From the NCBI GenBank assembly GCA_002338715.1, contig DDIR01000143.1, positions 132,158 to 139,545 of the forward strand: 7,388 nt of DNA, in the 5' to 3' direction. How positions within the stretch are numbered: the first letter of the stretch is position 1; each line of letters starts with the position of its first letter. The translations under genes were made by a program, and so were the position numbers. The notes under the pieces were generated by a model, which saw only the letters and a list, made by a program, of their open reading frames with translations, made no database searches and had not been told where the DNA came from. The DNA is from Phycisphaerales bacterium UBA1845 (GTDB taxonomy: Bacteria > Planctomycetota > Phycisphaerae > UBA1845). This document shows positions 1-5,600 of the stretch, in pieces.

Positions 1-4
1 CTGG

Positions 5-24
5 ATTCCCACTTTCGTGGGAAT
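5..24. repeat. Short inverted repeat, dispersed ATTCCC type
   Basis: ATTCCCAC (5-12) and GTGGGAAT (17-24) form a perfect 8-bp stem around the loop TTTC (13-16), and GACGAC follows. The sequence closely resembles a family of short intergenic palindromes with a TGGATTCCC...GGGAATGACG core that I recall from many bacterial genomes. There the stem is usually closed by CGC/GCG; here it is CAC/GTG, so both arms differ in a matched way. It may act as a transcript-end hairpin for a gene to the left of the window, or it may simply be a dispersed repeat. The element may begin before base 1. Confidence 0.6.
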
Positions 25-81
25 GACGACGCTGCTGCGCCGAAGTGACGGCGTTGCCAACTCGTTTGATTTCAAAGCCCC

Positions 82-112
82 TTGCCAAATCGGCCGATTG
101 GTAATACATATT
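82..112 (+). promoter_or_regulatory. Candidate promoter of the zinc-transport operon
   Basis: A TTGCCA box (82-87) could serve as -35. The AT-rich stretch from 102 to 114 offers several weak -10 candidates: TACATA at 105 with a 17-base spacer, or CATATT at 107 with a 19-base spacer. None is a good sigma-70 match. The position is right, because this is the only AT-rich block upstream of the first operon gene, and it coincides with the palindrome at 100-118. Binding there would therefore block transcription. This is a suggestion only. Confidence 0.25.
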
Positions 113-118
113 AGTACC
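100..118. promoter_or_regulatory. Palindromic candidate operator
   Basis: The 19-base sequence GGTAATACATATTAGTACC reads as GGTAnTA-N5-TAnTACC, an inverted repeat with 6 matched bases per arm. A second overlapping symmetry lies inside it: TAATA-CA-TATTA at 102-113. It is the only AT-rich palindrome in the leader. It lies 52 bases before the start codon of a ribbon-helix-helix protein, and that family usually binds short inverted repeats in its own promoter. Autoregulation of the operon through this site is inference. A different regulator, such as a Zur-type protein encoded elsewhere, is also possible. Confidence 0.45.
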
Positions 119-142
119 GCCCGCAAGCTTCTGGTTGGGCGG
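117..142 (+). other. GC-rich leader hairpin
   Basis: CCGCCC (117-122) can pair with GGGCGG (137-142) around a 14-base loop, followed by GTTTTATGG. It looks like a weak intrinsic terminator or attenuator, but the T-run is only four bases and the loop is large. Its 5' arm shares two bases with the palindrome at 100-118. It ends 28 bases before the first start codon, so it should lie in the 5' untranslated leader if transcription starts near 115-120. Confidence 0.3.
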
Positions 143-170
143 GTTTTATGGTTGTTTGGGGGGCTTGGTG

Positions 171-491
171 ATGCCAAATGGAAAACAGGCGATCGTTTCG
201 TTCAAGGCTGAGCCTTCGCTGGTTGAGGCCCTTCGGGGCGTACACAACCGCTCGGCGTTTATTCGGGCGGCAGTCCTTTCGGCATTGGAGAACACCTGCC
301 CGCTTTGCAGCGGCGCGGGGATTCTCACCCCGGAGCAAAAAGCCCACTGGGACGCCTTCGCCGTTGACCACACCGTGACCGAATGCGGTGACTGTCATGA
401 ATGGCATCTGACCTGTGCGCTGGAGTCGGACCATGGCGAGTCGCACGTCCACGACGCCAAGTCCGCGTCCGACACCGAGCGTCCATCATAA
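171..491 (+). CDS. Ribbon-helix-helix regulator with Cys/His metal-site tail
   Basis: This 106-residue protein is probably the DNA-binding metal sensor of the operon. Residues 6-39 have the ribbon-helix-helix pattern: a short strand (AIVSFKA), a helix with Leu17 and Leu21, then NRSAFIRAAVLSAL as the second helix. The rest is unlike a plain CopG protein. CPLC (43-46) is followed by a GILTPEQKAHWDAF stretch with His59 and His67, then CGDCHEWHLTC (72-82) with Cys72, Cys75, His76, His79 and Cys82, and a His-bearing end (His88, 92, 94). Two CxxC pairs plus histidines suggest zinc binding, either structural or sensing. I chose ATG 171 because the fold begins right after it; a TTG at 135 would add 12 residues lying in the leader hairpin. 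A G-run at 158-163 could serve as ribosome site. The next gene, a zinc-binding lipoprotein, starts 10 bases downstream. The role as repressor of zinc uptake is inferred from fold and context; the fold and Cys/His pattern are seen directly. Confidence 0.8.
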   Translation: MPNGKQAIVSFKAEPSLVEALRGVHNRSAFIRAAVLSALENTCPLCSGAGILTPEQKAHWDAFAVDHTVTECGDCHEWHLTCALESDHGESHVHDAKSASDTERPS

Positions 492-501
492 AGGGCCAAC
501 C

Positions 502-1482
502 GTGAACACAAGGTCAATGTGTCATGCCATCGCCATCGCCCTACTCGCATTCGGGGCGGCTGGCTGCCCTGATGCTTCGCACGAGTCGGCTGATTCGCCG
601 ATCGCTGCGGCACCGTTAAACGTGTGCGCATCGATTCCGCCGATCGCCTTCGCGGTGAAACGCGTCGGTGGTGATCAGGTGAACGTCACGACCCTGCTCA
701 TGCCCGGTCAATCGCCAGCCACTTACGAACCCACGTCGAAACAGATGGTCGAGCTTTCCAGGTCGAAGTGTTTGTTTGCGGTGGGTGTGCCGTTCGAATC
801 GCAGGTCGTCGCCACCATTTCTTCATCGATGCCGGATTTGCAAGTCGTGGACGTCTCTGCCGACCTGGAGCGGTTGCCGGCTGAGTTTGCGTGCGACCAT
901 GATCATGAAGGTGGCGATGCGCACAATCACGATCACGAACATGGCAACGATATCGACCCGCACGTGTGGATGAATCCGCGGCTTATGATCACGATCGCCG
1001 AATCGGTTCACGCGGAACTGTCGCGGTTGAGCCCGGCGGACGCGCCGGTATTCGATGCGAATCTAAAATCATTGACCCAGTCGCTCGAAGACGTCGACAT
1101 CGAGATTCGCGCGATGTTGGCTCCGCTCAAGTCGCGATCGATTTACGTGTACCATCCGTCGCTCGGCTACTTCGCGAATGCCTATGGACTCAAGCAAAAC
1201 GCCATTGAACAAGGCGGAAAAGAACCGACCGCGAAGGACTTGGACGCATTGGTCAAACGCGCTCGAAGCGAACACATCAAGTTGATCTTCGTTCAGCCGC
1301 AGTTCTCGCAGCGGGCGGCGCGTTCGGTTGCGGCGCAGATCGATGGCGATGTTGTCGCCCTCGACCCCCTTTCCGAGGATTACATCGAAAACCTTCGCAA
1401 GATCGCAACGCAGATCAGAGACGCCCTGGGCGGGCCGTCGCAAGTGCCACCATCTGACACCAGCGAAAGTTCAAATGACTGA
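502..1482 (+). CDS. znuA: Zinc/manganese ABC transporter solute-binding lipoprotein
   Basis: This 326-residue protein is the extracytoplasmic component that captures metal and delivers it to the permease. GTG 502 is preferred because AAGGG (491-495) sits 6 bases upstream and it gives a complete signal peptide; ATG 517 would remove the Arg/Asn n-region. The signal ends in FGAAGC, with Cys22 as probable lipid-anchored residue. The cluster A-I (ZnuA/TroA) pattern follows: GQSPATYEP (69-77), DPHVW (152-156, His154), YHPSLGYFANAYGL (His218), EQGGKEP and LDPLSEDY (Asp288). A His/Asp-rich loop runs from about 131 to 150 (CDHDHE, HNHDHEHG), typical of zinc rather than manganese members. The odd point is the first motif. 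In E. coli ZnuA and TroA the PH.Y stretch supplies a metal-ligand histidine, but here the residue is Ala73. I recall SPATYEP variants in other bacteria, so the protein is probably functional. The ATPase gene overlaps its last 8 bases. Confidence 0.88.
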   Translation: MNTRSMCHAIAIALLAFGAAGCPDASHESADSPIAAAPLNVCASIPPIAFAVKRVGGDQVNVTTLLMPGQSPATYEPTSKQMVELSRSKCLFAVGVPFESQVVATISSSMPDLQVVDVSADLERLPAEFACDHDHEGGDAHNHDHEHGNDIDPHVWMNPRLMITIAESVHAELSRLSPADAPVFDANLKSLTQSLEDVDIEIRAMLAPLKSRSIYVYHPSLGYFANAYGLKQNAIEQGGKEPTAKDLDALVKRARSEHIKLIFVQPQFSQRAARSVAAQIDGDVVALDPLSEDYIENLRKIATQIRDALGGPSQVPPSDTSESSND

Positions 1483-2233
1483 ATCCGAATGGGCCATCAA
1501 GTTCGACGAGGTCAGCTTTGCCTACGATCGCGAGACGGTCGTGGACGGTGCGAGCTTTTCCATTGCACATCGCGACTTCGTGGGAATCATCGGTCCGAAC
1601 GGCGGCGGCAAATCCACGCTCGTCAAACTTATGCTTGGCGTTCTCAAACCGCAGAAGGGAACGATCGAAGTTCTGGGCCATACCCCCCACCGCGCGTGCC
1701 GGCGCATCGGATACATGCCGCAAAATTCGCATCTCGATCCGGAGTTTCCGGTCAGCGCGCTCGATGTCGTGCTGATGGGACGGTTGGGAATCACGTCGGC
1801 GGCTGGCCCTTACAGACCCAGCGATCGACAAGCCGCGATGCACGCGCTCGATGAAGTCGGGTTGGCGGACTTGGCCAATCGACCACTGAGGGCGCTTTCC
1901 GGCGGACAACGTCAGCGGGTGTTGATCGCGCGGGCGCTGGCGGGTGAACCGGAACTGCTGATCCTCGACGAACCGACAGCCAACCTCGACCCAGCCGTCC
2001 AGGACGATCTCTACGATCAATTACGCGAGTTGAACAAGACCATCACCGTGGTCATCGTCTCGCACGACGTCGGTTTCGTTTCGCTTTATTTCAAGACCGC
2101 GATCTGTGTCAGCCGCAAGGTCCACACGCACTCCACCCGCGACCTCACCAACCAGCAGGTCACCGACATGTACGGGCGCGAAGTGCGATTGATTCACCGG
2201 GATAACTTGGAAACGGGGAAGTGTTGTGATTGA
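1475..2233 (+). CDS. znuC: Zinc/manganese ABC transporter ATP-binding protein
   Basis: This 252-residue cytoplasmic ATPase powers metal import. All nucleotide-binding motifs are intact: Walker A GPNGGGKST (40-48), Q-loop Gln83, signature LSGGQRQR (141-148), Walker B LLILDEP (161-167) with catalytic Glu166, D-loop NLDP (170-173) and switch His197 in VSHD. The length and the C-terminal region after the H-loop (AICVSRKVHTHS, then DMYGREVRLIHRD) fit the ZnuC/TroB subfamily. ATG 1475 overlaps the end of the binding-protein gene by 8 bases, and the protein starts 7 residues before the first strand, as expected. Further start codons upstream in frame would lie inside the previous gene. There is no strong Shine-Dalgarno sequence, so translation is probably coupled. 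The permease gene overlaps its 3' end by 8 bases. Substrate choice between Zn and Mn cannot be read from this subunit. Confidence 0.92.
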   Translation: MTESEWAIKFDEVSFAYDRETVVDGASFSIAHRDFVGIIGPNGGGKSTLVKLMLGVLKPQKGTIEVLGHTPHRACRRIGYMPQNSHLDPEFPVSALDVVLMGRLGITSAAGPYRPSDRQAAMHALDEVGLADLANRPLRALSGGQRQRVLIARALAGEPELLILDEPTANLDPAVQDDLYDQLRELNKTITVVIVSHDVGFVSLYFKTAICVSRKVHTHSTRDLTNQQVTDMYGREVRLIHRDNLETGKCCD

Positions 2234-3083
2234 GTTCGTCGAAGCGATCGGACAAAACGCGCTCCTCCAAAACGCCCTGCTCGTCGGCGTCATCGCGAGC
2301 GTGGCGTGCGGTGTGATGGGCAGCTACGTCGTCGCGCGGCGGATTAGCTACATTGCGGGCGGAATCGCGCACTGCACGCTGGGCGGCATGGGCATCGCCC
2401 GTTACCTCAACCGCGTGGTTGGATGGGCGTGGTTGCAACCTCTGCACGGTGCGGTGTTGGCTGCGGTCATCGCGGCGATCATCATCGGTTACGTCAGCCT
2501 CCGCGCGCGGCAGCGCGAAGACACCGTCATCAGCGCGCTGTGGGCAAGCGGGATGGCGATCGGCATACTGTTCATCGCGCGAACGCCCGGTTATGGCGAA
2601 GACCTGATGAGTTACCTGTTCGGCAACATTCTTCTGGTTTCGACCGGTGATCTGTATCTTGTCGCCGCACTCGATGTGTTCGTGCTGGTGCTGGGGTTGG
2701 TTTTCTACAATCGGTTTCTCGCGGTGTGCTACGACGCGGAGTTTGCGCGACTGCGGGGCGTAAATGTCGAGTTCTACTATCTGCTTCTTCTCTCGCTGGT
2801 GGCGCTGACGGTTGTGGTGCTGGTGACGGTGGTTGGTTTGGTGCTGGTCATTGCGCTGTTGACACTGCCGGCGGCTATTTCGAGCCACTTCATGTCCCGA
2901 CTGTGGCAGGTGATGCTTGTCGCGATCGTCATCAGCATGTTGTCAACGGTCGCCGGGCTGGCGCTGAGCTATGGCCCACAGTTACCGCCCGGAGCAACCA
3001 CCATCGCGATCTGCGCCGGGGCATACCTTATTACCATCCTCGGTAAAAAGGTGGTTGCGCCGCGCAAGAATGTCATGAATTGA
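2226..3083 (+). CDS. znuB: Zinc/manganese ABC transporter permease
   Basis: This 285-residue inner-membrane protein of the ABC-3 family is the channel subunit that pairs with the ATPase before it. The N-terminal half carries the family signature: NALLVGVIASVACGVMG (about 16-32), then SYVVARRISYIAGGIAHCTLGGMG, the region that contacts the ATPase and shapes the path. Long hydrophobic segments continue to the C-terminus, about eight in all, including LLLLSLVALTVVVLVTVVG and the conserved LLTLPAAIS stretch. GTG 2226 is the start: it overlaps the ATPase gene by 8 bases and has GGGGAAG just upstream (about 2215-2221). The length is normal or slightly long. The gene ends the operon. Only 10 bases separate its stop from that of the converging hydrolase gene, and I see no terminator hairpin between them, so the transcripts may run into each other. 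Confidence 0.92.
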   Translation: MIEFVEAIGQNALLQNALLVGVIASVACGVMGSYVVARRISYIAGGIAHCTLGGMGIARYLNRVVGWAWLQPLHGAVLAAVIAAIIIGYVSLRARQREDTVISALWASGMAIGILFIARTPGYGEDLMSYLFGNILLVSTGDLYLVAALDVFVLVLGLVFYNRFLAVCYDAEFARLRGVNVEFYYLLLLSLVALTVVVLVTVVGLVLVIALLTLPAAISSHFMSRLWQVMLVAIVISMLSTVAGLALSYGPQLPPGATTIAICAGAYLITILGKKVVAPRKNVMN

Positions 3084-3093
3084 CGGAGTCGGT

Positions 3094-4131
3094 TTAACTG
3101 TCTTCCGCGACGAATTGAATGGCCCGCAAGAGAAGTTCGGTCCCATTCTCCGGCATCTCGTGCCCGACCATCGGCACAATTTCGTACTTGAATTTGAGAC
3201 CGGCTTGTTGAAGGGGGTTGACCGCTGCAAGGTTAAACGGGCGATTGTTATCCAACTCACCGGCGATCATGTACACGCGCGGATTCGATTCCGCGACATT
3301 GGCGATCCACTGTCGAAATAGCTGGATAGGTTCGCCCGCACCGATCGCCACAACGCCTCGGTATTTCTTGGGATGAGCCGTGATTATTTCAAGGGCAGCC
3401 GCACCACCTTGTGAGAAGCCCACGACAACCACGTTGGATAAATCAACCCCGCGATCCTTGGCAACTTGATCGATGCGCTGAACCGTGCCTTCGACGTCAA
3501 TCTCATTGGCGTCGGTTCCCTTGTGCCATCCATAAACTCCGTCCCTGTCGGTTACCCCCTGCCCCTTCGGTGCGACGATCGGAACGCCCAGCTCATCCGC
3601 AACAGGAATCCACTCGGGCGCGAATTCGCGCGGGTTGCCACCGTCACCGCAAAGGGCGACGATCAACGAAACCGAATCGATCTTGCTTGACGTCTCGGGC
3701 TCGTAGACAAACTGCGTTTCCTTGTTGCACTTGGCAACGGACTCGAGCATCGCCTCAAAACGTTCATCGTCGCGCAGTGACTCTAGGTCGCTGTCGTTCT
3801 TGATGTGTTTGGCATCGCACCAGCCGTACCGAATCGAATTGTCGAGCGCTTCAAACGCCTTGTCTGTCTGACCGTCCAAAGCATAGCAGCAGGCGAGGTT
3901 GTAGTAGTTGTTGTGATCGAAAGGGAGAATCTTCGTCACATATTCGCGGTACTGAATCGCCCGCTTCCAATCCTTTTTGGCGTAGGCTTCGTCGCTTTGC
4001 GTGGTGTAGTGACGCAGTTGCATGGTCCGGACATTGACTTGTTCTGCCGCGGCTTGTGCGGATCCGAACAAGGCAACAAGAGCAAACACCGCTGCAAGTC
4101 CAATCGAAAACGATCGCATACCTGACGCCAT
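3094..4131 (-). CDS. Exported TPR / alpha-beta hydrolase protein
   Basis: This 345-residue protein is probably a secreted or periplasmic esterase-like enzyme of unknown substrate. A signal peptide covers residues 1-27 (MRSFSIGLAAVFALVALF, cut after AQA). Residues 38-131 contain a TPR-like region (DEAYAKKDWKRAIQYRE, then NNYYNLACCYALDGQTDKAF) ending in DSDLESLRDDERFEAML, a common close to such repeats in exported bacterial hydrolases. From about 151 there is an alpha/beta-hydrolase domain: oxyanion-side CGDGGN (161-166), nucleophile elbow GFSQGG (238-243) with Ser240, AGELD with Asp294, and VGHEMPE with His324. This order fits the phospholipase/carboxylesterase (feruloyl-esterase-like) group. 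The ATG at 4131 was chosen over an upstream start at 4182 because AAAGGAG (4145-4139 on this strand) sits 7 bases before it. It converges on the metal operon and looks functionally unrelated. Domain calls are firm; the substrate is unknown. Confidence 0.82.
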   Translation of the reverse strand: MASGMRSFSIGLAAVFALVALFGSAQAAAEQVNVRTMQLRHYTTQSDEAYAKKDWKRAIQYREYVTKILPFDHNNYYNLACCYALDGQTDKAFEALDNSIRYGWCDAKHIKNDSDLESLRDDERFEAMLESVAKCNKETQFVYEPETSSKIDSVSLIVALCGDGGNPREFAPEWIPVADELGVPIVAPKGQGVTDRDGVYGWHKGTDANEIDVEGTVQRIDQVAKDRGVDLSNVVVVGFSQGGAAALEIITAHPKKYRGVVAIGAGEPIQLFRQWIANVAESNPRVYMIAGELDNNRPFNLAAVNPLQQAGLKFKYEIVPMVGHEMPENGTELLLRAIQFVAEDS

Positions 4132-4145
4132 ACTCAAACTCCTTT

Positions 4146-4399
4146 GCGAAAACTGTTGGGGCGGATTGGACCGGGTACGCATCTACCGATTGGCTTACAC
4201 GCATCCGAAACCGGTTCGATCTTATCCAATTCGCCGCAATTGCGATAGCGAACTCGCAGAACTCGCCTGATCCACAGGCCTTTGCCCACTTTGCGGAGTT
4301 GGTTAGACACACGCCTCCTAAGCGCGTATCGTGTGTCGCGATACCAGCCGCCGGGCTTGAGCGCGATCCCAGCTTTTTGTTTTTCGTGGATTTCCATTG
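4146..4399. other. Divergent intergenic region
   Basis: These 254 bases separate two divergently transcribed genes and should hold the promoters of both. I see no convincing -35/-10 pair in either direction. Visible structure is limited. A 6-bp stem GTATCG (4326-4331) / CGATAC (4339-4344) has a 7-base loop. There is also a tandem GAACTCGC pair (4250-4257 and 4259-4266), a GCAATTGC palindrome near 4236-4243, and a T-rich run (4374-4385) just before the cdsA start. Open frames across it have no recognisable protein features. Confidence 0.4.
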
Positions 4400-5386
4400 A
4401 TGGCACAACGGATATTTTTTGGTGCGATAGCCATATCCATCGTGTTCGGTCTCTTTAGCGCCGACGCCCATCTATCGTCGCTGCCCGCTTTTTCCGGAAC
4501 GTTGTTCGACCGTGGAAGCTTTCTTCCGTTGGCATTGGCGCTGGTTTCGACGATGGCCGTCGCAGAACTCGCAAACATGTGCCGCGCCATTGGATCACAT
4601 CCAAACCAAAATTGGGCATCCGTCAGTTGTGTCGCCCTGATTCTCGCACCCTGGTTCAGTGCGGCTGGCTTGCTCGGTGACGGGCCCACCAATCTCGAAG
4701 CCGTCCACCTCCAGTATTTTTTAATCGCCATCGCTTTCGTCGGCGGCGGTTTTGTCGCCCTGCGCAACAAGGACGTGACCACCGGCTTGTCTGATGTCGC
4801 GTCGACCTGGCTGCTGATTATCTATGGCGGTGTGCTACCGAGTTTTCTGGTGGTGATGCGTTGCGACTCGGCGCTACCGGGTCCGGTCGGTGCGTGGTCG
4901 GTGTTGTGCATCATCATCGTGTGCAAAGTCTCCGACATTGGAGCCTACTTCACCGGATCGTTTGTTGGCCGCACCCCCCTCATCCCCCACGTCAGTCCGA
5001 AGAAATCCGTCGAAGGCACGTTGGGCGGGATCATGGTCAGTGCGTTGGTTTCGTTTGCACTCTTCAAAATTCACAGTGCAACTTTGCTCTACACCAACGT
5101 CTCGATGAACGCCTCTCTTGCGGACAAACAACTCTTCCACCTGCACCAAATCACAAGTCTCTACATTCGGATGAATGGAACCCAAGCCCTTATATTTGGC
5201 GTGGTTATGTCAATCGTGGGGCAGCTCGGCGACCTGTTGGAATCGGTTTTTAAGCGTTCTGCGAAGGTCAAGGATTCGGCACATCTGGTGCCCGGTTTCG
5301 GCGGGATACTCGATATGGTGGACAGCCCGTTCGCCGTCGCGCCAATTGCCTGGTTTCTACTAACACGATGGTGGCAGGTGTTGTAG
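4400..5386 (+). CDS. cdsA: Phosphatidate cytidylyltransferase (CDP-diglyceride synthase)
   Basis: This 328-residue membrane enzyme makes CDP-diacylglycerol from phosphatidic acid and CTP, the precursor of bacterial phospholipids. It is highly hydrophobic, with about eight membrane segments. The conserved polar motifs are present: KVSDIGAYFTG (176-186, Asp179), SPKKSVEGTLGG (199-210), GQLGDLLESVFKR (274-286, Asp278) and KVKDSAHLVPGFGGILDMVDS (around 289-309). The last block is the family signature, but it differs from the E. coli-type pattern: Phe replaces the His of HGG, and Met replaces the Arg of DR.D. The metal-binding Asp residues remain. I recall similar PG.GG.LD..DS ends in planctomycete proteins. 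ATG 4400 is preferred over the adjacent TTG 4397; the ribosome site is weak (GTGGA, 4386-4390). In many bacteria this gene follows uppS; here the upstream neighbour is a divergent hydrolase. phoH follows after 214 bases. Confidence 0.9.
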   Translation: MAQRIFFGAIAISIVFGLFSADAHLSSLPAFSGTLFDRGSFLPLALALVSTMAVAELANMCRAIGSHPNQNWASVSCVALILAPWFSAAGLLGDGPTNLEAVHLQYFLIAIAFVGGGFVALRNKDVTTGLSDVASTWLLIIYGGVLPSFLVVMRCDSALPGPVGAWSVLCIIIVCKVSDIGAYFTGSFVGRTPLIPHVSPKKSVEGTLGGIMVSALVSFALFKIHSATLLYTNVSMNASLADKQLFHLHQITSLYIRMNGTQALIFGVVMSIVGQLGDLLESVFKRSAKVKDSAHLVPGFGGILDMVDSPFAVAPIAWFLLTRWWQVL

Positions 5387-5456
5387 AATCTTGGGGCAAG
5401 CTCGATCCAGTTGCGGCTGACGGGTTGCGGCATTCCCTTTTGAGATGGGAACGCAG

Positions 5457-5472
5457 ACCTTGACGCCAAGGT
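5457..5472. other. Hairpin downstream of cdsA
   Basis: ACCTTG (5457-5462) and CAAGGT (5467-5472) form a perfect 6-bp stem around the loop ACGC, 70 bases after the cdsA stop codon. No T-run follows on the + strand, so it is not an intrinsic terminator. It could stabilise a transcript end or be chance. Confidence 0.3.
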
Positions 5473-5524
5473 TGGATTGTTGACGCTATAAAGTGATAGC
5501 TCAATGCGCGGATGGTATTGGCGT

Positions 5525-5547
5525 GGCAGCCAACCGGTTGCCGCTGC
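5525..5547 (+). other. Hairpin upstream of phoH
   Basis: Two alternative folds share these bases. One pairs GGCAGCC (5525-5531) with GGTTGCC (5536-5542), seven pairs including one G-U, with loop AACC. The other pairs GCAGC (5526-5530) with GCTGC (5543-5547) and CAA (5531-5533) with TTG (5538-5540), leaving a 2-base CC bulge. It lies about 55-75 bases before the phoH start codon. The rest of the 214-base gap between cdsA and phoH holds no gene that I can recognise. Confidence 0.35.
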
Positions 5548-5600
5548 GTTAGTTCGCAGCACCGATCGCGACTTGGGCCTTCTGGAATGATCCGTACCTC

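Noticed and set aside
895..950. Low-complexity His/Asp codon run in the metal-binding lipoprotein gene
   Set aside because: It is not a DNA repeat of its own. It encodes the His-rich loop normal for zinc-type binding proteins.
1415..2020. Open frame of 201 codons on the - strand
   Set aside because: It lies wholly antisense to the ATPase gene, whose motifs are complete. Its translation shows no fold or motif.
2160..2888. Open frame of 242 codons on the - strand, rich in Arg, Gln and His
   Set aside because: It is antisense to the permease. The Gln/His/Arg-rich make-up is what hydrophobic coding sequence gives when read on the other strand.
4351..4385. Possible terminator or attenuator: GGG...CCC followed by two T-runs before cdsA
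   Set aside because: The pairing is only three to four bases with a 12-base loop, far too weak despite the T-rich tail.
3851..4471. Open frame of 206 codons on the - strand
   Set aside because: It overlaps the hydrolase 5' end in another frame and runs into the start of cdsA. There are no recognisable features.
5460..5492. Possible promoter for phoH: TTGACG (5460-5465) and TATAAA (5487-5492)
   Set aside because: The spacing is 21 bases, and the closer TTGACG (5480-5485) is only one base from the TATAAA. Neither is a workable sigma-70 arrangement.
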